This document shows positions 39,179 through 51,028 of a stretch of 64,000 nt of DNA, piece after piece. Source of the DNA: Drosophila pseudoobscura (Eukaryota; Arthropoda; Insecta; Diptera; Drosophilidae); assembly GCF_009870125.1 (NCBI RefSeq), contig NC_046679.1, positions 24,862,001-24,926,000 of the forward strand, written 5' to 3'. A program made the translations under genes and the position numbers. The notes beneath the pieces are model-generated. The model worked only from the letters and a program-made list of their open reading frames with translations, had not been told where the DNA came from and ran no database searches. Position 1 is the first letter of the stretch. Each line of letters starts with the position of its first letter.

Positions 39179-39625
39179 CGAATTATTCTTCAAAATTTTA
39201 TTACTCCACTATATATGTATATATGAAAAGGCCAAAGGGTTAATTAAAAAACTGAAGTTAAACTAGAAATTTAAGTATTGAAAGTTTTAAGCTAAATTTT
39301 AATAATAACGTTTAATAAATAATAATAATATAAGTTTAATATCAACGGATGTATCGATTGGGAGAAAAATTGAAGCATGAACACTTAATTGTTTATTCTC
39401 TTATTTTGGGTTAGTAAAAAAACGAATTATTCTTTAAAATGTTATTACTCCACTATATACATATATATGTATATGAAAAGGCTAAAGGGTTAATTAAAGA
39501 CCTCAAGTTAAACTAGAAATTCGATTATTGAAAGTGTTAAGCTAAATTGTTCAAAAAGTTAAATAATAATAATAATAATGAACACTTAATTGTTTATTCT
39601 CTTTTTTTGGGTTAGTAAAAAAACG
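39179..39625. repeat. Local AT-rich duplication
   Basis: A segment beginning GAATTATTC and containing GGTTAATTAAA and AAACTAGAAATT occurs at about 39,179-39,310. It recurs at about 39,423-39,560 with roughly ten differences. The flank ending GGGTTAGTAAAAAAACG is likewise present twice (about 39,408-39,424 and 39,610-39,626). There is no coding content. It looks like a fairly old tandem duplication. Confidence 0.75.
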
Positions 39626-42600
39626 TGTAAATTATCTTTCCATTTATAATAAAAAAGCTCTTATTTAGACGAATCAAATTGTTGTTGTTGTTCAAGATAT
39701 TAGCCTCATCGTATTATTTAGATATCATAATTATATATTAATATTACATATATAATTAAAATTAGATTTAGATTGAAAAATAGGTACATATTATTCAAAT
39801 CCAAACATTATGCTGTAAAATGCTCCTGATTTTCTTATAAGCCAATATTAATCAATTTTGGCATGCACTAAATATTAATTTTTGCAAAAATCCACGACTT
39901 ACTAGAGCTCCCAATTTTGTTCGAGGATTATAGGGACACTTGCATGCAATGCTGTGGCTTCTGCGTTTTCTGTTGCTTTTCAGAAATGCAAAAAATGAGA
40001 GGAGGGCAGGAGAACCGAGCAAATCAGTTGTGGAATTTAGTTGTCCGGCAAGTTGATTATTGCATTGGCGGACGGGGAGGGGGGGCAGAGCCGGGGGAGA
40101 TGGCTGAAGGCCTCCATCCTGGATTACCTTGCCATTGGCCGTGAAGGACCGAAACCGAGACTGAATGATTAATGAACTATCCAGTCGGTATCCAGTCATA
40201 TGTGGATGGCCTTCACTGAATGCCAGGGAGGGCGGGGAGCCCGAAAAAGAATCCAATTAGTTTGTTTCGGGATGCGAGTGAAAGTCTATAAGTCCACAAA
40301 CGACTGCCTGCACTCGTAGGTATATTCGTGAAAAGCATTTGACAAGCCGCCCAAAAGAATTTCCCAATCAAACTCTTGACTAATCCACATTGATACTGTC
40401 CAGAGCAATCCACCAGCCAGCAGCCAGCAGGCGGCATGCGGCATGCGGCAGGCGGCACGCAGCAGCAACCTGTCTTCCAACGCCGGCCCCTCCTGGGAGC
40501 CAAGTTTCAAATGTGTTTTGCCCGAAAAAGGTTCAACTAACGCAATGCCGCCGCCCAAAACGACGAAACAAAACCAAAAACCGAACGCAGAATGCAGAAT
40601 GGAGAACGCAGCGCCATCGTCGTCGTCGTCGTTCAGGCCCCATGATTGCCAAATCAAATAGCCCGAAAAAAAAAGAAAAGACAACCAAGAGCCAACGGAA
40701 AAAAAATGCGTGAAAGCCCACCTTTGGGTCAGTCGAATGATGGGATGCTCTTTCAATTAAATATCTAGAAAATTTATAGGATTCGCTAGAAAGTTCTTAG
40801 AATGATCCCGAAAAGATACCAGAGATACGAGCCTAAGATGTGGCCTTAATTTCGGGTCTCTTAGAAGAGACCATTAAACGATATATAATATAGAACGTGT
40901 GTCTCCCGATTTTGACTCTTTGTTAATGGAATTTTTTAATTTGAATCTTTTTCGTTCCCCATTCATAAGACATCCAAATATAATTTTTTTAGTGCTCCAC
41001 AAATTTGTCTGAACATCTGCTAAAATGATTCTTTGGCGAAAATATACCTTCATTTATTTTATGGACTTTATTTTTCTGCATTACAAAATTGCAATGCCAT
41101 CAGCAAGGGTATGCCAAAAAAAAAAAAAAAAAAAAAAAAATGCTGCGGCACGAAACGAGGCAACATTTTTTACGCTTAAATGGCAGATTGTTAAAATAAC
41201 AGAGGCGGCAACGGCACGCAAAATTGAACAACGGCACCGTCATTGCTCTCAGGTAGTACTTCCCAGAGGAGAGAGGCAGGAGGAAGAGCCACCAGCCACC
41301 AGTCGCCATCCAACGACCCAGCAGCGATCCGGCGATCCGGCGATCCAGCGATCCAACAGGTGCAAGCCAAGATTAACGCAAAATCAAAGCGGAAAAGTCT
41401 GACGCGAGCCGAAGAGGAAGAACGAAAGCGGTGGGAGGGGCAGGAGCGACCAGGAGGAGGTGAGGCATTAGAACATTTAGTTAACCCGTCAGTGGTTGTG
41501 CGGGGCTAATAAGGGCACGGCTATTCCACAGAAAAAGCTCTATTGTGTTCTTTAAAATATTTTATACCTACGGTTTACCAAATAGAATGTCATTAGTTCT
41601 GCATGCATCAGTCGTTTGGATCTTTGAACACCTGGCCTTCAAGCACTTTGAAAGCTGGTTAAGTTTAAGGTTTTGGATAATAATGGTTATATAATTCGGA
41701 GAAATATTGGTTATTGTACATCTGGCTTTTCCCATTTTGTAGGAAGGTCTTTTACCATAAAATATACCTAGTAAAATCCTGAAATACCATCAAGATAATC
41801 CCCAAGCCCCTGTAAATCTTACATAAGTCCAGTAATAAAGCAGAGAAGTTTATACTTGGCCAGCCCAAGGGTTAAAGGCAGACTTTGGTTCCCCAAATGG
41901 TTAACCGAATGCAATTGCTACCGACTCCTGGACTCTGCTGCCACTGCCACTGCCACTGCCGCTGCCGAAGCGCCACACAGCCACTGTCGCAGATCAGAGG
42001 CAGCAGCCTGAAGGCAGCGCTGCCGACTCGCTGCCTGCCACATGCAACTGGCAACTGTTGCAACTGCTGCGAGTCGCGCTTCGCTTTTGACTATATCATT
42101 AGAAGCATCATTAGAATCACTTGGCAGCGACTTGGCTGCGGGCAACGCCTCGAGTGGATTTTTGCTGCTGCTGCTGCATAATAATTGTTGCCGTTGTGGC
42201 AGGTTGCAGGTTGCAGCAGCCTGCCTGCATGCCTCTTGCAGATTTCGGTTTGTGTCTGTCGATTTTCCTTTTTTTTGTTGTTTGCTTTTGCATTGCAATT
42301 TCTTCGTTCCCTTCGCTGGGCATTAAACTTTTGATTAGCGCTTTTCCAGGAAAACAGCAACAAATTAGCCAAAGAACGAGCCAGAGATTGCCAGAAGGGT
42401 TCAGGAGGGGTTTCCCTTTAACTTTTCATATGAGCAACATGGATTTACCTTTTGCTTTTCTTTGCATTTCTGTTTATTGTACCTCAAGGGTACTCAAGGG
42501 CATGCTGTATTCGTGAATGGATTTATATTGCAGGTATATTCAAGAACACAAGTGAATATATCCAAGCCAGTCTGTAGGTGTTTTTTGAACGAAATTCAGT

Positions 42601-45600
42601 AAAAGCTGTATGTGCCTTTCCCGTTTTCCCATCCATTCTATTTGCGAATAGCGGGTATCCCATAGTCGAGCTATCGACTGGGAATGCCTCCATGTTTCCC
42701 CATTGTTTAGACCTGGCTTCCGGGGCACTTGTGATATCATTTTAACACGTTCGAAATGAGTCTTAGACTTGCATTTATTGCTTATTATGCTGCGCTTTTC
42801 TTTTCTAATCTACATCTGCCCCTGCCCCAGCCCCTGCCTCTGAGTCTGCCCCTGCCCCTGCCACTGACTCTGCTGCTGGCTGTGACTCTGCCTTTAATGT
42901 AGCATTTTACATTAGACTTTTCTAGAGCCTCTGCTTTGGTCTCTTGCCATGTTCTGGGGGCTCAGCCTCCTGGTGGCACCTCTTCTCCAGCCGCTGTCTG
43001 CGATCATCGTATGGGAACCCGCAGTTCTCAGAGCCACACACATGCCACAAATTGCAGCACGTAGCTACCATTTAGTTGAATGATCTAAGGCAATTGACAT
43101 TTGCAATAAAATTGTTTCTCTTTTTTTCTTATCTGTGTTTTTTTTTTTTTTTGCTGTTTGCTGTTGTTGTTAGAAATAAATAAATTAAAAGAATGGTTAA
43201 GCTGGGCGTGGTCATTGCCATTGCATTCTAAATGCTTCAAAATGATTTAGAAAGAACAAACCCCGTCATGAGAACTACTGAGACTTATGTGCGTGAAATA
43301 TATGTATTTGAAATATATTTTCAATTTATCTAACATTTATTCAAACAAGAAAGGCTTCAGAAGAAAGGTAAGACGTATAGCAGACCAGGATCTTGAAGGA
43401 TTTAAAGGGGTATTCGTATGATATGTATATTTTTATCGCTTAATACTTTTTTAATATTCTTTAATGAGTTAATATTGCTGAAGAATGCAACTGCTGCTTG
43501 GATTAAGTTTAATCTTAGTCTTTCCTCAGATATTCTTGTAAAAATTAAGAAGGTGGAAGAAGCTCTACCAAATTCAAGGTCAGTTCTGGATCTAATTGTA
43601 TGAAGAATCTAAGTAAATTTCGCTTTTCATGAAGAAACTGAATGCTGCTCATACTAATGCGATTTTTTAAAGAAGGAAAATATAAATTAAGTGAGAGACT
43701 ACCTAAATAAAAGTAAATGAGGAAAAAGATATTAGTGCTTTCATTAAACGTTATCCCTCCAATCATTTTGTATCGCCAAAACTACAGAAATCGATGAAAC
43801 CTTCGATGGTTTGACATCTCTAACCTAAAATGTATCCTTATTGAAATGAAATTACATTAAAATCAGACTAAAATGCCCTGCTTTACCCAACCTTAACCCA
43901 AAAATATAGCCTGGATCTGTTGAAATGAAATAAGATTAAAATCAGACTGACATTCAATCCTCTTCAACGACTGGTGACATGAACTTCCATCTTTATCAGT
44001 CATGGGAACCCGAGACCGCATTCAAGAGCAGTTCGAGTGCAATGACACCTTGCCACAGCTGCAGTTGCCTCTTTGCGGCTGCTCTGTGGCTGCTTGGCTT
44101 ATCGAGCGACCAGCCGCCAACGCATTTGACAACATTTCCATTTGTTTCCTCATTACGAGAGCGGCTGGCAGCCCAGCGCTTTGGCAGTAGAAAATTTCAC
44201 CGGCCAAGAGTCGAGTTGAATGTTAATTACGTGATGCTGCGAGGAAGCATCTCCTCATCGCTCCATGTGGCGACACCAGTCCAGTCCCCCCCGCCCCCTT
44301 GTGGCAGAGACGTCGCGGCGGTCGTGCAAAAGAAAGTGAAATGAGAAGCGTGGAAAGGCGACAAGAGGTGAAGATGGGTCTGCGCCGACTACAGACTACA
44401 GACCACAGGGTTCATGACTTTCAGCTGGTGCTGTTGTCGGCTGCTGTGGCAGCCAGAGGAGCGGCCTATTGTGGGGTTAGGGGAAAGGTGAAGAGGGCCG
44501 CGGCTTGAGATGGCAAGTTGGGGTGGGCCTTGGGGTCACTGAATAATTCGACTGGTCAATGAGTGTGTGTTGTGTGTGTGAGTGAACGAAGAGTGGGAAA
44601 CGTTGATGATGATGCCGATGAGCAGGAAGAGTCGGACATATGGATGAGGAAGCCAAACGATGACAGATTACGATGAATGCTTCCTCGATCTCCCAATAGG
44701 AAATCATCGTTGTGATGGGATGCAAATCCGGGCAAATGGCAAAAGCAAGACTTAACTATTGGGATGCAAGTACCTCTTCCTCTTGATGCCTTTCATATTC
44801 TTTTCCTCAATGCTGAGCAATAATAATAGATCGTTAGATCTTGTGTGGCCTGTCTCAGGATATCACAAGATTTTAGCTTTTCTTTCAGCAGTTCTTCGTC
44901 CCTATACATAACCCCAACACTCTAGAAAATAAAGGCCATTTGAATGTAACTTGTAGATACTTTTAGTTATATATATCTTCCCCCCATTAAAGCCTCTTCT
45001 TTGACAACATTTTCGCATAGCACTGCTGGGAAAGGCTCCATCAAAAATCCAACCTCAAATGCCAGAGAGGTTAATAAATGTTTCGCCTGTGTGTATTTCT
45101 ACTATGTATGGTATTGGAATTTAGTGCTAATGCGTACAAGAAAGAGGCGTGACAACCGAAAAAATAACAAAGTGCTAATAATTTCTGTGCGAAATTATGT
45201 TCGGGGGCAACGTTCCTCTGTGCAGAGACCGGCTATGCGCCAGAGAATGTCGAAGCTGGAAATAGAGGCAAGTAAGACAATGCTCGAGGCAGGCAAGCGT
45301 TTTATACCCTTTGAATATAGCTTTTTATAGGTGATGCCAGGATAGAGAAAGAACAAATAGAGTGCTGAAACAGTGCCATCAATCCTTATAGTTTATAGAT
45401 TTTTCAGAACTGCAATTTTCATAGACCTGTTCTGTAAGATCTACATTTCCTAGTGACCGAAATTCTCCTGTTCCTTCTTCTATCCAAATGAAAATACCCT
45501 CTGGAAGAGTACCAAACCCAAAAACGTTTTACATTTTCTGCGGTTTAATTCGAAGCAATTTGCATTTGTTTCTCCTTTTCCTGCCACAATTTGTTTCTGC

Positions 45601-47184
45601 CTTATATATTTCGATATATAGTTTTTTGTGTTCATTTGCGTGATTTTTTGTTTTAATTTCTTGCCCGGGGCAGCGGAGAGTCCATTGTAAAGAGATTGGT
45701 GGCGGGCTATCTGACAGATACACGCGCGTAATTAAGTTTGGATAGCAACGAGATTGCCTCCCACCCTCCGCGCGAGCAGGTCGCTCGTGGGACGAAGGTT
45801 GGCCAAAATAAATCAGCCAACAAGACCAAACAACAATTAAACCAAAGCGAAATCACATTTTTTCGCTGATGGGCTAACAAATTGTAAATATTTGTGGGCT
45901 GGCTGGTGGGGGGGGGCATCCATTTAGCTGCCTTTGATAATTACGCATAAATATTTCATATGCGTTTTTTCTCGGTATTTATTTTGTGTCAAGGATGAGC
46001 GGAACTACTGACATACATCAATGGACTTCTGGTGGCTGATCTGATGCGCTTTGATTGATTGATAGATTGATCCGACAGCGTGGCCAAAACAAAAACAAAA
46101 ACCAAAACCAAAACCCCCCAAAATAAACTAAGAAATACAATCAAATGATGTCTTAATGGGCGTTTAATTTGTCTTTCGATGAGCCACCATTTGTTGGGAA
46201 ATCGCAGAGATAAAGATCTTGATGGGAACCAGTTCTCATTTACTAGATTGAGGGTAGCAGCAGGGTGATATAGGAAGCTGAACTACGGAAAATTCTATTA
46301 ATGTATGGAATTATTATCATCGTCAGAAGTTTTTCTTAAATGAATCTAATTTTATGGTCTCATAGGCATAGGCATCGCCCCTCATAGGCATAGGGAAGGT
46401 AGCTTAAAAACCTAAAAATTCTATAGCTGTACCAATCCTCTGATTGAATTGATTTACTTTCAAGAAACTTATAAGTAATCAATTGAATTCCGGTCGATTT
46501 TGCACGCCAAAGAAGATGTTCTTCTAAAGAAAATGAATGGTTAGAGTAAAATTGATGGATAGATTGAGTTGGTTTAATCTACTCGAACCCCCTCTATAAT
46601 CTAATCATAAACAGTCCACACAATCATCTATTTTATAGAAAATGTCGCCCAGAAATCAAGCGCGTACAGTTTACCCAGAACTGGGGACTGTGGCATGGCT
46701 GTGGCAGTAGTCGGGCAATTACCACATAGAGCCTTCAGACTGCCCCTCTCCCGGCCTGCTGCCATGTGGAATTGCGGGGTAATTTGCAAACGCACCAAAG
46801 CCGCTGACGACGACCTTAATTAGCGGACAGGCAGAGGAAGCAGGCCGGTCGTCCGCCGCTCTGCAGAGGAGAAGGTGGAGGAATATCAGAGTCAAGAAGA
46901 ACAAGAACAAGTAATAGGCAAAACGCATATTGCAGAAGGGGGGGTTAGGTTGATAGGCGGTGGAAAGGGCTAGTGCACAGGGGGGGAGGGGGGTCCAGGT
47001 AAGTGAAGCGTTCATCGAGCTGAAGGGCGCACCGCGAATTCTAAGAAACCAATTAAGGCGCCACTCGAAGGCACAGTGTCGCCAGAACACTCAAACTGGA
47101 GTTGAGAATGTTGCCCGATCAAGAGACAAGATATAAATAAAGAAAATTTAGAATTCAATTGGCAAATTATTAGCTTTAATTATT

Positions 47185-47295
47185 TGTAATAGGCTAATAG
47201 GCACCCAAGCTAACAGCTGCAGAGACGAGGACGAGGAGGAGACAGTGGAACATCTGTTCTGCACAGCTGTTCCTGTCTGTTCAGACATAAGCCTT
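47185..47295 (+). mobile_element. LINE 3' coding relic (C-terminal zinc-knuckle region)
   Basis: One frame reads NSCRDEDEEETVEHLFC, which resembles the Cys/His cluster with an acidic EEETVEHLLC block that ends the reverse-transcriptase ORF of insect non-LTR retrotransposons. It is isolated. No RT domain precedes it and the frame decays after the motif. It is a dead fragment; the clade (Jockey or LOA) cannot be settled from so little. Confidence 0.6.
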
Positions 47296-50200
47296 GATAT
47301 ATGCCCCTTAACCTCCTCTGTCTGTATTTCTTACTATGAAAATTCTATGGATATTTTTAAGCTTAGTGCCAGATGTGGAAAACCCATTAAATTAATGATT
47401 CAAGGGTATTGAAAATTATTTTTTCCTGTAAAAAAAGAAAATATATAAAATCATACAAAATTTAAATGGTTTTATAATTTTTCGGGTATGTCATATTTAT
47501 GCCTTGTTCGTATTCCTTAAGCATTTTGGTTTTAGTTTTTGATGGCACTGTGAACCACTGTGCATTGGAACTTGATGGAGAGCCGCACACATCAATTGAG
47601 ATATTATGAAATCGCTTCGTTCACTCCGATCCGTTCTCTGCGCCGCTCCCCCATACCATCGCTGCCCCCCCCCCCCCCCCTCAGCCAGTGCGTGCGGTCT
47701 GTGTCCGCTAATAGAGACGCATCCACATCCACAGCCACAGCCACATCCTTTTGGGTCGCCTCGCGCTGCTCTAAGACTGAAAACTGAACCGAGCAACGCA
47801 TAGCATTTGCCTTGTTAATGATGTGCCGTGCGCGCATTTAAATAAAGTGCCGCCCATTATAATGAGCCGAGCGTCTCCATCTGCCTCTCTATACCCTGGA
47901 AGAGGGTATTGCAAATTTGGACAGGGTCCACAATACCATAAGCAATAACTATATTTTTTCAGTATTTAAAAATATTTTAAATAGATTTAGTCATATATCA
48001 CTTGAAACTATAGCTCCCATTGGAGAAATCGGTTCTATATATAGTTCTTATGAAGGTAACTTAGGACCTACGAATAGTCCAGAGAAAATATCGATGGTGA
48101 AGGGAACTATTTACTATTCTTATATATGGCTTCTTTTGGTAACCTCTTTGTTCAGTTAAACATTGACTTATTAGCTATTCCAAAGGGTATACAAACTGCA
48201 TCATCTGTGGTCATCTTTCATGCATTTTTCGTTGTTAGCGTCTGTCGTTGATAGTACCAGTATTGTCTGTTGGCCTGGCTGTTGGCCATCGTTGTCGACA
48301 TCTCAACGTCATAAAGGAGCGGCAGCGCCCCCTTCTCCATGTTCGGTCTGTTCGGGTTCTAATGAGCGGCTCATAAAACGCGCTAAAGTTTGCACATAAA
48401 AAGGGTTGACCACGGCCGGGGATCCCATACAAAACGCATAATTAAGCCTGAATGGTTCTCTCTCTCTCTCTTTCTCTCCCTATAAAGATTGGAGAGGTCA
48501 AGCTGAGGGTTGTGAAACTAACTCAAATGATTCTCATCTATGCCGCAATGCTCATTCAATTACGAAACTAATTTCTCTGCAAATTATATGGAGAGTAAAT
48601 GTGTATTGTAAAAACAATCCTAAGATCGAAAAATGTACGGGAAAATGTGTAATCAAAAACACTTTTAGCAAATGTTTCGGAAACTGCTAAGACTTGACAA
48701 TAAGCCGAAGCTGACGCGCGGATCTCGGCCAAAAACGCCCGAAAGTTATCCTTTCTGTTATGACACTATACTGTAGCTATCAACCATAAATACTACCTGT
48801 GTTATGCCACCATATTGCCACTTGTCACCATATAAAAAGATACATTTGAATCTACTTATAAGTACATACATATGTATATGTGTCTCGCTCGCACTTTTCT
48901 CCTTGCTAGCTGCTATGACACAACAACTTCACAGCTGTCAGGCAGAGCTCTCTCAAAACAACACCAGGCTGACAGCTATGACACATCAACATTTTTGAAA
49001 AAACTCCCATTCGTACCACTAGTCAACAAAATTTAACTTTTTGTTTACGCTTCGAGCTAAAACCGACTTTTTTTATGGATTTCGGATCTTAGAATTAGTT
49101 TAATAAATTATGGTTAAATTAACTGTATTGAATTTTGCAATTCTGACAAGCTGAAGCGCAAATATGATGTTGCATAGTGTAGTCAGGCGGAAGAAAAATA
49201 TTAGTGGAGCTGCCGCCTCTCAGGTTGCATCTTCAGGTTGCAAGCAACCGAACATTTATCGCAACCAACTCGAAAAAAATAAAGGAAAAATGAAATATTT
49301 TTCCCTGTGAAAATGCTCAAATAGAAAGTTTCTCTCTCCCCCTCTTGCTGCAATAAAACAATTAAGGCAACGCTAGAGAGGGCGAGACAGGGTGAGAGAA
49401 AAACTCGAGACAAAACTGCAAGCTCAGTGAAAAGAAAGCAGAAGAAGACCCGCCCCGTTCCGTCCCCGTTGCTGCCGCTGTTCTTCTTGCAACCTTAATG
49501 ACTGCGGTTTAGCAGTCAGCGGTAAACAGTTTTACATGCATGGAGCGGGACGAGCCTTCGCCTCTGGTCCTCTGGTCCTCTGCATAGTATTTTCCTTGTG
49601 TGGTCGGTCGGTCGACAATTGACATAACATAAACATTTGCACAGACACACACACACACATTGAGACAATCGCCTAATTATGGCCCTTCGCTGTTTATTCT
49701 CCTTCTTTCTTCTCTTTGCTCGATCTGCTGGCCCCCCCCCGTCCCCTTCAATCGATTCAAATGCCCGACAATCTTTTCAATTATTTCTTATCACCTACGG
49801 TCCTCAGGCGAATACCATTAGCACTGCCAATACACTCAGCGAAAAAATCAATTTCCTTTAACGGTTGAACTTTAGTGGTATTTAAGGAAGAAAATTCCTC
49901 AGGTTGCAACATGTATTAGCCTGAAAAAGAACCACTTAAAGCGGTTAATGTTCATACTATGAGAGCATTCCCACAAATAATTGCGTTTTTCCAATAAAAT
50001 TAAGCTATTAATGTTAAAAGATATGTTCTTAAACATATGTTATAAGTTTAACCTTCAGATAAGCTGAATAGGAAAAAACAGACGGTCGCTCCTCGAAAAG
50101 GAGCTCAAAAGGATTGGCAATCCATCAAGATTTTTAAAACCCATAGAAAAGAAAGACATAAAATGGAATAGAAATAACCTATCAAACTATGATCGCGGTG

Positions 50201-50836
50201 GAAAGAAGTAGTAATGACAATATATCTTTGGTTTAGCCTGAAGGCCTTATTGGTCAACTATGTAACCTATTTTCCTCAGTGTAGCTGGCAACATTGTTGC
50301 CATGTTGTTAATGGCATTTGTTCTTCTTCTTTCTTTGCAGATGCTTAGCATATTCCCCATTTCGACCTTGTCGAGACCTTGTCGAGCATATCTTAACTGG
50401 TCCGGACAACGACAACAGATTGATATAAATTTTGCCACATTTTTACCTATCGCAAGAGTGTTTTTGGTTTGGATCGAAATCCCATGTGAGTAGAGTGAGA
50501 TGGAATCATTTACTTAGTTTACTTAGTTTATTAATATAATTACTTCTCTTTCAGAGACTACACTGCCAGTTTTCTCAACAATCTGATCAGGATCAGTTGG
50601 ATGCCCAAAAAACTGTTTTACTCAAACTTTTAATACTCTACTTTGCAGGTAAAAATTGAAAAAAAAATCGAGGTAGTACTGGTACCCTTTCCAAAACCAT
50701 CTAAATGCCGTGGTTTTGCCGGATTTTGCTTAATTGGCAAGTTTTTAATACACAAAGTACATATATCAGAAATATTTTTAATATTAACTAAGGCAATTAA
50801 AGGGAGCACCCTTTCGATATCCATCCCCCCTGGTAT
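47296..50836. other. Gene-free stretch
   Basis: A poly-C tract of 16 bases sits at 47,665-47,680 and a CT run near 48,458-48,475. A possible spliced transcript with good intron signals lies at 50,341-50,648 and is described under findings. No supportable protein-coding gene was seen. Confidence 0.5.
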
Positions 50837-50837
50837 A

Positions 50838-51028
50838 CAGCTGGGCCGAAAAAAATAGCACCAATTTACAAAGAAATCAAAAAACTATAAAATGCAAGGA
50901 AACTTTCCGCATTATTTGGTAAAATATCCATCCAAACATATTTATTGCATTAGAAACATATTGTTTAATTTGACCAAAAATATTAGCAATGGGTTTCTGA
51001 TTACTGGTGCTATTTTCAACGCCACTGT
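50838..51028. mobile_element. MITE-like relic with imperfect terminal inverted repeats
   Basis: The left end CAGCTGGGCCGAAAAAAATA (from 50,838) and the complement of the right end, CAGTGGCGTTGAAAATAGC (from 51,028), align with gaps. Both run into ATAGCACCA. TA dinucleotides flank both ends, as expected for Tc1/mariner-type target duplications, although the right TA is offset by two bases. The length of about 190 bp and absence of coding capacity fit a non-autonomous element. Confidence 0.55.

Larger units (their letters stand above)
34651..47180. other. Gene-free intergenic or regulatory stretch
   Basis: No gene is supportable. It contains two adjacent small hairpins (37,022-37,056), a GGCAGT run (about 38,165-38,192) and a GGGTATGG-type run (about 38,390-38,448). 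There is also a local duplication (about 39,179-39,310 against 39,422-39,560), a 25-A tract (41,116-41,140), CTGCCC-type repeats (about 42,815-42,880) and CAAAAAC-type repeats (about 46,088-46,118). A cluster of CAG-rich frames near 41.9-42.3 kb is simple-sequence in nature. Distal enhancers could reside here, but I cannot identify any from sequence alone. Confidence 0.5.

Noticed and set aside
41116..41140. 25-A tract as a possible retroposon tail
   Set aside because: No source-gene similarity upstream and no target-site duplication seen; likely a simple repeat.
45001..45330. 109-codon frame
   Set aside because: No domain, mixed codon pattern and no supporting context.
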